From Bacteroidota bacterium (lineage in GTDB: Bacteria; Bacteroidota; Bacteroidia; Chitinophagales; Saprospiraceae): a stretch of 64,000 nt of DNA. The notes under the pieces are model-generated. The model saw nothing but the letters and a program-made list of their open reading frames with translations. It had not been told where the DNA came from and did not search any database. Position numbers and translations under genes: made by a program. The stretch spans positions 1 through 64,000 of the forward strand of contig CAUJDW010000142.1 in assembly GCA_963169455.1 (NCBI GenBank), given 5' to 3'. Below are positions 43,713-52,592 of the stretch, one piece after another (within the stretch, counting starts at the first letter, position 1; each line of letters begins with the position of its first letter).

Positions 43713-44752
43713 TTGCATTCGTGGGATTACATGCTTAAAGCAATACAACTCAAAAAAACAATGGATTATAATTTGTTAGCAGCAAGTCGTATGCTTATCT
43801 TTATGAGATTGTGATTTGTTATCAGGCGCCAGTTGAGCTTTTAAAATTTCTTTCCAACTGATCACGATACAAATGTCGCACAATCCTCCCTCCATGTGAA
43901 GTACAATTTATAGGAATACTGGAACATCATGCTTAATCTATGAAAAAATAAAAGCCTGATAATCAATTTTTTATTATTCACGCCGCCCTGAATTACTGAA
44001 CTGCCGCTACCCTTTATCAGCTTTTTTCCCGCCTCTTTTTTGCTTTTTCCCCACGAAAAAGATGCCAAAAAAATTTTCGCCCCCTCTGCAGTAGTAAAAA
44101 AAACAGCCGCAGCGCGGGTGTTTCGGGCAGCGCCTGCCCGGGCCGGCCGGTAAAAAACAGCAATTTTTCATGTGAAGCGGACACGGGTAATCCGGCCCGG
44201 TTGCGGAGTGGCTCGCCCTGGTTTTGCCACGGCCTTATGTGTGCATACGCTCCATGAGCGATTTTCGGCAAGAAACAGGTTGGCAGGGTGAAACCCAAAC
44301 GGAGGGACGGACGTAAAAAAAGGGTGGCGCAAAATGTTGCGACACCCTTTCCTACGCACTCATGAGATCATAATTCGAACTGCCTTTAATGTTCATAGAG
44401 CAAGGCAGGCGCCGGAAGCAGGCCGGCAATGTCCAAGGACAAATTTGTTAGTAGTTTGCGCCGAGGCGACAAAAGGCTCAACGCAGATAGTTGCTAGGCC
44501 ATACGGCCAATGTTTGAGGAATTACAGCTTGCTAGTACCGAGTCACGCTTTACGAAGTTGGCGCTGTAAATGTTTGCGATAGTGTTTCATTGTGGATGTG
44601 AAACAAAAGTCGGAAAAAAAACTGCGGGTGGTAAGTACATTTTTGTATATTTCTGGCATGGAAGGACAGCACTCTAAAAATATAAAATGCTGTTTTACAG
44701 AACGATAATAACTATCGCCCTATAAACAACTGGAACATTCAACCCGATCAAT
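43713..44752. other. 1-kb intergenic region, AT-rich, no supported gene
   Basis: Apart from the hairpin elements at both ends, I see no convincing gene. A 68-residue minus-strand frame at 43862-44068 and a 14-codon frame beginning MKHYRKHLQRQLRKA at about 44591 (minus) are open but unsupported. Promoter-like AT-rich sequence precedes the gene at 44753. Confidence 0.5.
44315..44373. repeat. A7-hairpin-ATGAGATCATAA element, copy 2
   Basis: A7 (44315-44321) overlaps a long stem (AAAGGGTG-G-CGCAA with TTGCG-A-CACCCTTT). Then comes CTCATGAGATCATAATTC; the micro-ORF is MRS-stop. On the minus strand it again makes a hairpin followed by T7. Confidence 0.6.
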
Positions 44753-46210
44753 ATGGAACAAAGCCGCTTGTCGAAACATTTACAGGCCCTGGCGCCGCGG
44801 AACCGGGAGCGATTCCGGCAATTTGTGCGCTCGCCCTATTTCAACCAGCACGAAAAAACAGCGGAACTGCTCGACCTGATGCTGGAACTCATCGACGGCG
44901 AACCCGAAGCGCTGACCAAGAAATTCGTCTTCCGCAAGTTATTCCCCGGGCAGCCCTATGAAGAGCAGCAGGTGCACAACCTCATGTCGTACCTGCGCAA
45001 GCTATACCTGCGCTTCACGGCCTACGAGCACCTGGAACAACGCCGGTATTACGAAAAGCTTTTCACCCTGGAGGCAGCCTACAACAGCCATCAGTTCGAC
45101 ATCCTGACCAACCGCGGCAAACAGTTGCAGAAAAAGCTCCGGGAAGACGCCGTGCACGACAGCGACTACTATTTCACCACCTACCGCCTCAACCACGCCC
45201 TGGGCTATTACAGCGGGCATTATTTCGACCGCTCGGAAACGGAGGCGCTCCAGCAGATGCTGGACAACCTGGATAAGTACTACATTGTAGAGAAACTGCG
45301 CAACTGCTGCCACCTCATGGCCAACTCCATCATGATGAACACCTCCTATACTTTCCACCTGCTCGAAGAGCTGCTGGAACACGTGGAGAATAACCTGCCC
45401 ATGTTTGAGCAGGAGCGGTCCATCATGATGTACTACACCATCCTGATGAGCCTGAGGTATGGGGACAACCCCCGGCATTACCAGCGGCTGAAACAGTTGC
45501 TGGCCGAGGAAATGGAGCGGCTGTCGGATGAAGAAGGCCGGGACTTGTACAGCTTTTCCTACAATTACTGTATCCGCATGATCAATGCCGGCTACAACGA
45601 CTACCAGGGCGAACTTTTCCAGCTCTACCGGCAGGGCCTCAAACAGGGCCTGCTGCTGGAAAAAGGCATGATCTCGGAATGGGACTATAAAAACATCGCC
45701 ACCCTGGGCGCCAGCCTGCGGGAATTCGAGTGGACCGAGCAGTTCCTCAACGATTACCGGGAAAAACTGCCGCCACACCGGCAGGAAAATGCCTACAACT
45801 ACAACCTGGGCAACCTGTACTACAATAAAAAGATGTACAACGAGGCCTTGTCCGCCCTGCTTCTGGTACAGTTCACCGACGTCAAATACCACCTCAGCAC
45901 CACCTTCCTTCTGCTGCGCACCTACTACGCCCTGAAAGATACGGAGGCACTGCTGTCTCTGATCGAGACCTTCCGCATCTACGTCATCCGCAACCGCAAG
46001 ATGACCACCGAACAGAAGCGGGGATATACCAACTTCCTGCGCTTCGCCCGCCGGCTCGTCGTGCTGAAACACCATGCTTCCACCTATTCCAGAAAGGCCC
46101 TGGATGAAGAACTGGCCAGCCTGGCCAAAAAGATCGAAGCGGCGCCCAACGTGATCAACAAATACTGGCTGCTGGAGGAATGCCGGGTGGAAACACCGGC
46201 CAGGGTGTAA
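44753..46210 (+). CDS. Large alpha-helical (TPR-like) protein, paralogue of 35103-36581
   Basis: A 485-residue soluble helical protein. Family-like blocks: FRQFVRSPYFNQHEKT, FPGQPYEEQQVHNLMSYLRK, YSFSYNYCIRMINAGYNDYQ, SEWDYKNIATLGASLREFEW and YNYNLGNLYYNKKMYNEALS, the last resembling a TPR. The same order of segments is recognisable in the 35103-36581 product, though identity is low. I know no function. It has a long upstream non-coding region with hairpin elements and is probably monocistronic. Confidence 0.7.
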   Translation: MEQSRLSKHLQALAPRNRERFRQFVRSPYFNQHEKTAELLDLMLELIDGEPEALTKKFVFRKLFPGQPYEEQQVHNLMSYLRKLYLRFTAYEHLEQRRYYEKLFTLEAAYNSHQFDILTNRGKQLQKKLREDAVHDSDYYFTTYRLNHALGYYSGHYFDRSETEALQQMLDNLDKYYIVEKLRNCCHLMANSIMMNTSYTFHLLEELLEHVENNLPMFEQERSIMMYYTILMSLRYGDNPRHYQRLKQLLAEEMERLSDEEGRDLYSFSYNYCIRMINAGYNDYQGELFQLYRQGLKQGLLLEKGMISEWDYKNIATLGASLREFEWTEQFLNDYREKLPPHRQENAYNYNLGNLYYNKKMYNEALSALLLVQFTDVKYHLSTTFLLLRTYYALKDTEALLSLIETFRIYVIRNRKMTTEQKRGYTNFLRFARRLVVLKHHASTYSRKALDEELASLAKKIEAAPNVINKYWLLEECRVETPARV

Positions 46211-46217
46211 AGGCCGT

Positions 46218-46556
46218 TCAGGAGCGGGAAAAACCGTAGTAAACAAACGCGCCGCCAAAGTAGGCCGCCACATCCCACAGGTCGGCCGTAAAAGCGGGGG
46301 ACAGGCGGGGGAAAAGCCATTCGGAGGCAAAGGCTACTAAAGCGGTTGCCGCCAGAATTTCCATGAAGGACAGTTTTGGCCGCCCGAACAACCAGCGCTG
46401 CTGCAACTGCAGCCCGGGCAACAGCAAAGGCATGCATAGCAGGTTGTCGAGATAATTGTCGGCCAGAGGAATGGGAATGTGGAGCACCTTTTGAGTGAGC
46501 TGATGCCCCAGGAACAGGAACAGGGACAGGAGGAAGAAGGGGCGGGGGTGTGGCAT
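46218..46556 (-). CDS. Small VanZ-like membrane protein
   Basis: A 112-residue protein with three to four hydrophobic helices and the stretch IPLADNYLDNLLCMPLLL. Similar Bacteroidota proteins are sometimes labelled magnesium-citrate transporter, without experimental basis as far as I know. The stop is seven bases from the convergent upstream gene. A heptamer tract precedes its start. Confidence 0.55.
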   Translation of the reverse strand: MPHPRPFFLLSLFLFLGHQLTQKVLHIPIPLADNYLDNLLCMPLLLPGLQLQQRWLFGRPKLSFMEILAATALVAFASEWLFPRLSPAFTADLWDVAAYFGGAFVYYGFSRS

Positions 46557-46599
46557 GGGGCTATATGGTTATATGGCTATATTGCTGTTGCTTTGGTTG

Positions 46600-46664
46600 A
46601 CAATATGACAATATGACAATACAACAATATAAAAATATAACAATATAACAATATAACAATATAA
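46600..46664. repeat. ACAATAT(A/G) tandem repeat
   Basis: About eight imperfect 7-8-base units of ACAATAT form between two minus-strand genes. A related TTATATTG tract is at 54853-54997. Confidence 0.75.
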
Positions 46665-46678
46665 CCCTATTGCGCCCC

Positions 46679-46921
46679 TCACAGCACCGCCGCAAATGCG
46701 ATAGCCAGCCCGATCAGAAGAAAGGGCGACAACAGGATCATGATAAAAATGCCCAGGAAGCGCAGGAGTAGTTTACCTGCCATTACAAGCGTGCTGTCTT
46801 CGTCGCGGAAAGCCACGAAACGGTTGAAGGCATTGTAGGCCTGGCTGGCCTCTTCCAGTGCGCTGACTTTTGAGGGCTCGCCGCCGGGCTGCTGATCTGG
46901 TGCTGGGTTGCTCATGGCCAA
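46679..46921 (-). CDS. 80-residue membrane-anchored protein divergent from TetR gene
   Basis: The N-terminal ~45 residues are soluble and helical (EEASQAYNAFNRFVAF); the C-terminus is a double hydrophobic segment (LLLRFLGIFIMILLSPFLLI, then GLAIAFAAVL). A second Met at codon 3 is an alternative start. It shares an intergenic region containing two palindromic operators with the TetR gene, so it is a likely target of that regulator. Confidence 0.55.
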   Translation of the reverse strand: MAMSNPAPDQQPGGEPSKVSALEEASQAYNAFNRFVAFRDEDSTLVMAGKLLLRFLGIFIMILLSPFLLIGLAIAFAAVL

Positions 46922-46961
46922 TCGGATTAAATGAGAATTTGGGTTTTGGATAAAATAATTT

Positions 46962-46977
46962 TAGAACAAATGTACTA
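46962..46977. promoter_or_regulatory. Palindromic operator 1 (TAGAACA-N2-TGTACTA)
   Basis: A 16-base near-perfect dyad between the divergent membrane-protein and TetR genes. A second matching dyad begins 29 bases further on. Typical size and placement for a TetR-family autoregulatory site. Confidence 0.65.
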
Positions 46978-46990
46978 AATCTTTTTTGAT

Positions 46991-47006
46991 TAGTACAAGT
47001 GTTCTA
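46991..47006. promoter_or_regulatory. Palindromic operator 2 (TAGTACA-N2-TGTTCTA)
   Basis: Second copy of the dyad, and also the mirror image of operator 1 (20-base inverted repeat overall). It lies 10 bases upstream of TATCTTTG (47016-47023), a match to the Bacteroidota -7 box, so binding here would block the TetR gene's promoter. Confidence 0.65.
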
Positions 47007-47066
47007 AAATGTTTTTATCTTTGGACTTGGAGCATTCGTCGATAAACCCGCCATAACAGGAGCAAC

Positions 47067-47717
47067 ATGACCACTAAAACGCGCATTCTGGAAACCGCCC
47101 TTCGGCAATTCAACGAGATCGGGACGGATCAGGCAACGGTTCGCAGTATTGCGGAAGAAGTGGGCATCAGCCATGGCAACCTCTGTTACCACTACAGGAA
47201 CACGGATGCACTGATCGAGGCGCTGTACGATGAACTCATCCGGGAGATCGATGAACAGGTATTTCAGATTCAGCCGCCGGACATCGACATGGCGAGCACT
47301 GTCCGCTCAGCGGGCATCACCTTCCGGTTGCTGTACAAATATCGGTTCCTCATGCTTGATCTCGTGCGCATCACGCGCCGCATCGGCAGCCTGCGGGAGA
47401 AGTTCCGGGAATTGATGCGGTTGCGGCGCCTGCAGTTCCGGCAGGGCTTTCAGGCGCTGATCAGCAAAGGCCTGATGCGCGAGGAATGGGCCCCGGGCTT
47501 TTACGATCACCTCACCACCAACATGCTCGTCCTGGGCGACAACTGGATTCCCAATGCCGAGATCCACTTCGACGAAAAAGGGGATGTAGTTGTGCAGTAC
47601 TACCTGGAGGCTTTCCTCTCCCTGCTCGTCCCCTACCTGACGGAAAAAGGGCTGGCGGAGTATCGGCTGGTGGTGGCGGGAGCTAATGTGGGAAGGCGGG
47701 AAGGCGGGAGGGGTTAA
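47067..47717 (+). CDS. TetR family transcriptional regulator
   Basis: A 216-residue regulator. The N-terminal HTH is typical (ILETALRQFNEIGTDQATVR, then SIAEEVGISHGNLCYHYRN), with a helical ligand-binding domain behind it. Residues ~70-100 (FQIQPPDIDMASTV) and the following helices resemble Bacteroidota TetR proteins of unknown ligand. Two dyads upstream suggest autorepression and control of the divergent small membrane protein. Confidence 0.88.
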   Translation: MTTKTRILETALRQFNEIGTDQATVRSIAEEVGISHGNLCYHYRNTDALIEALYDELIREIDEQVFQIQPPDIDMASTVRSAGITFRLLYKYRFLMLDLVRITRRIGSLREKFRELMRLRRLQFRQGFQALISKGLMREEWAPGFYDHLTTNMLVLGDNWIPNAEIHFDEKGDVVVQYYLEAFLSLLVPYLTEKGLAEYRLVVAGANVGRREGGRG

Positions 47718-47779
47718 GGTTTGCGCTTACAGGTTTTTTACCCGGCCGGGGGTCGGGGACGGGACAGGCCGCGGACAAA

Positions 47780-47827
47780 CCACGGGGTGACTCGCCTTGA
47801 TCTTGCCGGAGTTCGGCCACCCCGTGG
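47780..47827. terminator. Hairpin between convergent tetR and pdxH genes
   Basis: Perfect 10-bp arms CCACGGGGTG/CACCCCGTGG (47780-47789, 47818-47827) in the convergent gap. No long T run on either side; a probable bidirectional terminator or palindromic repeat. Confidence 0.45.
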
Positions 47828-47838
47828 CTTTCCCACTG

Positions 47839-48474
47839 CTACGGCGCCAGCCTTTCGATCTTCCAGCCGCCGTCCTGCCGGCTATACAGGAAGCGGTCGT
47901 GCAGGCGGTACTGCCGGCCCTGCCAGAACTCGAAGGTGTCGGGCTCGACGCGGTAGCCGCCCCAGAATGAAGGGATGGGCACCTCGCCGTCCTGGAATTT
48001 CCGCTTCAGCTCGTCGAACTTGGAGAGCAGCATCTGCCGGGAAGTGATCACCGAGCTCTGGTTCGACACCCAGGCCCCGATCTGGCTGCCCCGGGGGCGG
48101 CTCAGAAAGTATTTCAGCGACTCGGCATGCGATATTTTACTGGCCGTCCCGGTGATGTGTACCTGGCGCTCGAGATCCAGCCAGGGGAAGAGCAGGGCTA
48201 CGCGGGGGTTCTCAGCCATCTCTCTGGCCTTGCGGCTTTCGTAATTGGTAAAGAACACAAAGCCCCGCTCGTCAAAATACTTCAGCAGCATGGTCCGAAG
48301 GGATGGTTGCCCCGAAGGAGAAACGGTGGCGACGCTCATGGCATTGGGGGTGTGCATATTGCCCTCCATGGCCTGCCTGAACCAGCTTTCGAATTGCTGA
48401 AAAGGGCCGGGCTTGAGTTCCTCCTCGGAAAGGCCCGAGATCATATATTCTTCGCGCATCGCTGAAAGGTCCAT
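47839..48474 (-). CDS. pdxH: Pyridoxamine 5'-phosphate oxidase
   Basis: A 211-residue FMN enzyme converting pyridoxine or pyridoxamine 5'-phosphate to pyridoxal 5'-phosphate. Motifs: [64 protein letters not shown], and the C-terminal [20 protein letters not shown]. Length and order are standard. It appears to stand alone. Confidence 0.95.
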   Translation of the reverse strand: MDLSAMREEYMISGLSEEELKPGPFQQFESWFRQAMEGNMHTPNAMSVATVSPSGQPSLRTMLLKYFDERGFVFFTNYESRKAREMAENPRVALLFPWLDLERQVHITGTASKISHAESLKYFLSRPRGSQIGAWVSNQSSVITSRQMLLSKFDELKRKFQDGEVPIPSFWGGYRVEPDTFEFWQGRQYRLHDRFLYSRQDGGWKIERLAP

Positions 48475-48534
48475 ACTTCCTGGTGTTTGAGTTTTTAATT
48501 GTCTCTTATTTCTCGTGTATATGATTTATAAGGC

Positions 48535-48867
48535 TTACAACAGTTTTTCAAACAAGTGCATCAGCTCCCGTTCAAAAATGGAATATTTATTGTCGGATTC
48601 GAAGACTTCCCGGACGGCGCCGAGCAGGCGCTGCCGGCTCGCCTCGTCGGCCATGTACTTGTCGTGATAGGAACGTAACAAATCAATGCATTTGATGTCG
48701 GCGCAGCGGTCGAAGTAGGATTTGAGCTTCTGGTATGTAGCTTCATCCACGCGTTTTTTGATCAGGGCCTCATCGGCGGGGTCCAGTTCGGCGTCGATGG
48801 AGGCGGCGTAAAGCATCGCGAAAGTTGAAAATTCTTCGAAAGTCCAGTTATCTTGCATGGCATTCAT
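48535..48867 (-). CDS. Helical protein of unknown function
   Basis: A 110-residue acidic soluble protein. The pattern of an early acidic loop (AASIDAELDPADEALI) and helices is reminiscent of TerB-like proteins, but the match is loose. It sits 60 bases upstream of pdxH in the same orientation. Function unknown. Confidence 0.55.
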   Translation of the reverse strand: MNAMQDNWTFEEFSTFAMLYAASIDAELDPADEALIKKRVDEATYQKLKSYFDRCADIKCIDLLRSYHDKYMADEASRQRLLGAVREVFESDNKYSIFERELMHLFEKLL

Positions 48868-48908
48868 TATTTCGGGGCTTAATTTAATGGCTTTATCAAA
48901 ATCCGAGG

Positions 48909-48922
48909 GTGACCCGGGTCAC
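48909..48922. promoter_or_regulatory. 14-bp perfect palindrome GTGACCCGGGTCAC
   Basis: Located in the divergent gap between the helical protein and the large receptor gene. Dimension and symmetry suit a dimeric repressor site; no neighbouring copy was seen. Confidence 0.35.
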
Positions 48923-49029
48923 TTTTCCGATGTTTTTAATCATTGCGAAAAATAAAACAACGTCCCGGGGAAAAACCTGCCGTTTTTTGCAGTCTAACAG
49001 AAAATCCAAGCCCGGTAAAAGCATGATTT

Positions 49030-51876
49030 ATGAAAAAAGAACTGCTTTTCATCACCTTCTTTTACGCCTGTGGTTTAGCTTACGGCCAGGGCTACGGCCT
49101 TTTCGGCAGGGTTGTTGACGGAGCCAGCCAGGAAGCGCTCACAGGAGCCCATGTAATGCTGCTGCGGTTGGCGGACTCCACCACCCAGGCTACGACCACC
49201 AACGAGCGGGGCGGGTTCATGTTTCAGGGGGTGCTGCCCGGTAGTTATGAATTAAAGTTCAGCTACCTGGGCTACGAGACGCGCACCCTCCCGGCGGAAG
49301 TCGTGGATGCGCCGCTCCGCCTGGGCCAGGTCGCCCTGTCGGAAGAAGCGCTCAACCTGGAGCAGGTGCAGGTCATTGAACGGCTGCCGGCGGCCAGCCA
49401 GCAGGGCGACACCGCCCAGTTCAACGCCGGAGCATTCAAAGTCAACCCCGATGCCAACGCCGAAGACCTCATCCGCAAAATGCCGGGCGTGGTGGTCGAA
49501 GGCGGCAGGGTGCAGGCCCAGGGAGAAGACGTTCAGCAGGTGTTGGTGGACGGCAAGCCCTTCTTCGGCAACGACCCTGCGACGGCCCTGCGCAACCTGC
49601 CGGCCGAGGTCATCGACAAGATACAGGTGTTCGACCAGCTCAGCGAGCAGGCGCAGTTCTCCGGGTTCAACACCGGCGAAACCACCAAAGGCATCAATAT
49701 CATCACCAAACCCAGCATGCGCAACGGCCAGTTCGGGCGCCTGTACGCGGGCTACGGCTCCGATGAGCGCTACCAGGCCGGCGGCATCGTCAACTTTTTC
49801 AAGGGCAATACCCGGGTTTCCCTCATCGGGCAGTCGAACAACGTCAACCAGCAGAATTTTTCCACCGAAGACCTCGTAGGCATCACCGGCAGCTCGGGCC
49901 GCCGCGGGCCGGGCGGCGGGCCGGGCGGCGGCGGCGGGCGCCCCGGCGGAGGCAGCATTGGCGACTTCCTCGTCGGGCAGCAGGACGGCATTTCCACCAC
50001 CCACGCCCTGGGGCTCAACTACATGGACAAATGGGGCAAAAAAGTGGACGTCACCGGCAGTTACTTCTTCAACCTTAGCGACAACGAAGCCAGCCAGGAC
50101 CTCTTCCAGAACTATGTCAACAATGCCGATTTCGGCCAAACCTACGATGAGCAGAGTTTTTCAGAGAGCCGCAACATCAACCACCGCTTGAATTTCAGGC
50201 TGGAGTACCAGATCGACTCCAGCAATTCCATCCTGCTGCGGCCGCGGCTCAGCCTTCAGCAGAACGATGGCCGGGAGTCCACATCCGGGCTGAGCATCCT
50301 GGGCGCCAGCCCCCTGAGCAGCACCAGCTACCGCTTCTCCCCCGAGCTGGCAGGCATCGACTTTTCCAACTCGCTGCTGTGGCGCCACCGCTTCAGCAAG
50401 GCAGGGCGCACCTTCTCGCTCAACCTGAATACGGGTTACAACGACAAAGAGGGCGAGCGCTTCCTGTTTTCCGAAAACACCATCTTCAACGGCGGTGCGG
50501 TGTCCGATACCCTCGACCAGTTTTCTGACCTCTTCAGCAAAGGCTGGTCGGTGGAGGCCAGCGCCAACTATACCGAACCGCTCGGCGAGAAGGCCCAGTT
50601 GCAGTTCAACTACGAATGGGGCTACGAAAAAGGGGATTCCGAACAGGAAACCTTCGATTTCGAGGAGAGCAGCCAGGGCTACAGCCTGTTCAACCAGCCG
50701 CTGTCCAACACCTTCAACAACACCTACATCAGGCAGGAGGCCGGAACCGGCTATAACCTCAGAGGCGAGAACGGCAGCTTTAACGCCCGCGTATCGCTGC
50801 AATGGGCGGAGCTGGAAAGCGAGCAGGTTTTTCCGGAAGCCGGGCAGATCAGCCGTTCCTTTTTCAACGTATTGCCGTCGCTCTTTTACCGCTACCAGTT
50901 CTCCCGCCAGGAAAACCTGCGCATCGGCTACCGCCCGCGCACCTCGCCGCCCTCCATCCAGCAGTTGCAGGATGTGGTGGACAACAGCAACCCCCTGCGG
51001 TTGCGCACGGGCAACCCGGCCCTGGACCAAAGCTATTCCCATCGCCTGTTCATGCGGTACTCCAAAACCAACCCGGAAAAGTCCAACGTGTTTTTTGCCA
51101 TGCTCAGCGGGCAGCTTACGGAGGGCTACGTCGGCAACAGCACGCTCACTACCCGAAACGACACCCTCATCGCCGGGGGCATCCTTCTGCCGCAGGGCGG
51201 GCAGCTGATCCGCTCGGTTAACCTGGACGGCTACTGGAACGTGCGCGGCTTCGTCACCTTCGGCAGGCCCCTGCGCCTGCTGAAGTCCAACCTGAACTTC
51301 AACATCTCGGCCGACTTCACCCGCCAGCCGGGCGAAGTGAACGGCAATATCAACTACGCACGCAACACCCGCCTGGGCCTGGGGCTGGTGCTGAGCAGCA
51401 ACATCAGCAAAAACGTGGACTTCACCATCGCCTCGCAGTCCAACTACGGAACAGCCGACAACTCCCTGAGCACCGCCCTGAATACGAATTATTTCAACCA
51501 GAGCTCGAGGGTGGGCCTGAACCTGATCTTCCTCAACGGCTTCGTCCTCAACTCCGAACTCAACCACCAGCTCTATACCGGGCTCTCTGAAGGGTTCGAC
51601 CAGGACTTCTGGCTGTGGAGCCTGAGCCTGGGCAGAAAATTGCTGAAAAACCAGCGCGGAGAGTTAAAACTGACGGCTTTCGACCTGCTGGAACAGAACA
51701 ACAGCATCCAGCGCAACGTCACCGACGCCTACATCGAAGACATCCGCACGGCCGTATTGCAGCGCTACCTGATGCTGACGTTTACCTACAACCTCAGAAA
51801 CTTCGGCGGAGGAACGCCTCCGCCACAGGACGAAAGGAGGGATTTCGGCCCGCCTCCGGGTGGCCGCGGCTTCTGA
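49030..51876 (+). CDS. Large outer-membrane beta-barrel receptor (TonB-dependent type)
   Basis: A 948-residue exported protein. A signal peptide ending AYGQ is followed by a carboxypeptidase-regulatory-like domain (LFGRVVDGASQEALTGAHVM), a plug-like region (AEDLIRKMPGVVVEGGRVQA, QQVLVDGKPFFGNDP) and a barrel of the OMP_b-brl_3 type. A GGGPGGGGGRPGGGS-type glycine loop interrupts the barrel near residue 300. The C-terminus ends in a Pro/Gly tail (GPPPGGRGF). It is followed by a Spy-like gene after 60 bases, possibly one operon. Confidence 0.85.
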   Translation: MKKELLFITFFYACGLAYGQGYGLFGRVVDGASQEALTGAHVMLLRLADSTTQATTTNERGGFMFQGVLPGSYELKFSYLGYETRTLPAEVVDAPLRLGQVALSEEALNLEQVQVIERLPAASQQGDTAQFNAGAFKVNPDANAEDLIRKMPGVVVEGGRVQAQGEDVQQVLVDGKPFFGNDPATALRNLPAEVIDKIQVFDQLSEQAQFSGFNTGETTKGINIITKPSMRNGQFGRLYAGYGSDERYQAGGIVNFFKGNTRVSLIGQSNNVNQQNFSTEDLVGITGSSGRRGPGGGPGGGGGRPGGGSIGDFLVGQQDGISTTHALGLNYMDKWGKKVDVTGSYFFNLSDNEASQDLFQNYVNNADFGQTYDEQSFSESRNINHRLNFRLEYQIDSSNSILLRPRLSLQQNDGRESTSGLSILGASPLSSTSYRFSPELAGIDFSNSLLWRHRFSKAGRTFSLNLNTGYNDKEGERFLFSENTIFNGGAVSDTLDQFSDLFSKGWSVEASANYTEPLGEKAQLQFNYEWGYEKGDSEQETFDFEESSQGYSLFNQPLSNTFNNTYIRQEAGTGYNLRGENGSFNARVSLQWAELESEQVFPEAGQISRSFFNVLPSLFYRYQFSRQENLRIGYRPRTSPPSIQQLQDVVDNSNPLRLRTGNPALDQSYSHRLFMRYSKTNPEKSNVFFAMLSGQLTEGYVGNSTLTTRNDTLIAGGILLPQGGQLIRSVNLDGYWNVRGFVTFGRPLRLLKSNLNFNISADFTRQPGEVNGNINYARNTRLGLGLVLSSNISKNVDFTIASQSNYGTADNSLSTALNTNYFNQSSRVGLNLIFLNGFVLNSELNHQLYTGLSEGFDQDFWLWSLSLGRKLLKNQRGELKLTAFDLLEQNNSIQRNVTDAYIEDIRTAVLQRYLMLTFTYNLRNFGGGTPPPQDERRDFGPPPGGRGF

Positions 51877-51936
51877 CTTCCGTCCAATATTTCACCTGAA
51901 TTTCTTTAACATTCGCAAACCAAATTCATTCGACCA

Positions 51937-52368
51937 ATGACAATCAAAAATCTGGTTCGTTTAGGGCTCTCCGCCGCCGTTTTCATGCTGCTGGCCACCG
52001 GGGCCATGGCGCAACAGGGCAAAGGCAGGCCCAGCCCCGAAGAACGGGCTGAACAGCAAACCAAACACATGTCCGCCCAGCTCGGGCTCAGCCAGGAACA
52101 GGCGGCCAAGGTGAAGGAGATCAACCTGAAGTACGCCAAACAACAACAGGAACACCGCGGCAGCCGCGAGGAAATGATCAAGATGAACGATGCAAAAAAT
52201 GCCGAACTGAAAGCAGTGCTGACCGATGCACAATACAAGAAGCACATGGAACGCAACAAGCAGATGAAACAGAAGAAGGTGCAAAAGCAGGATGTGAAAC
52301 AAAAGGGCAAAAAGGAGAAAGGCGGCAAGAAGCTTAAAGGCGTGGAAACGCCTGAAAGCGAAGGTTAG
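51937..52368 (+). CDS. Spy/CpxP-like periplasmic protein (DUF4890-type)
   Basis: A 143-residue exported protein (signal peptide ending GAMAQ). The mature protein is helical, with the LTxxQ-type pattern LGLSQEQAAKVKEINLKYA repeated in part as LTDAQYKKHMERNK, and a Lys/Gln-rich tail. Such proteins are periplasmic chaperone-like stress proteins in related bacteria. It follows the large receptor gene and may be co-expressed. Confidence 0.7.
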   Translation: MTIKNLVRLGLSAAVFMLLATGAMAQQGKGRPSPEERAEQQTKHMSAQLGLSQEQAAKVKEINLKYAKQQQEHRGSREEMIKMNDAKNAELKAVLTDAQYKKHMERNKQMKQKKVQKQDVKQKGKKEKGGKKLKGVETPESEG

Positions 52369-52479
52369 CAAAGCCTGAGCTTCGGCTCCAATCGTTTTGA
52401 AACATGAGGCTGATGGTGATGGACGATTTCCGGTTTCAGCCTCCTGTCAATGCCCGCCATCAAACCATGGGCAGCCTGC

Positions 52480-52527
52480 CAGCGGCTGACTTTCCAAGGG
52501 CAGGCCCTGGTTCAGTCAGCCGCTGGC
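52480..52527. repeat. Palindromic REP-like element (CAGCGGCTGAC family), second copy
   Basis: Perfect 12-base arms CCAGCGGCTGAC/GTCAGCCGCTGG with a GGGCAGGCCC-type inner stem. Same core as at 30628-30781. It lies between convergent genes and could also end transcription. Confidence 0.65.
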
Positions 52528-52592
52528 TCATCAGGGTGCTGTCCGTTCCTCTGAAAAAAGAATAAGCGCCGGTGTTGGGGTTCGTATGCCCC

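Noticed and set aside
43862-44068. A 68-codon minus-strand frame containing a Gly-Gly
   Set aside because: The N-terminus lacks the amphipathic leader pattern, the tail is hydrophobic and irregular, and no ribosome-binding or terminator context supports it.
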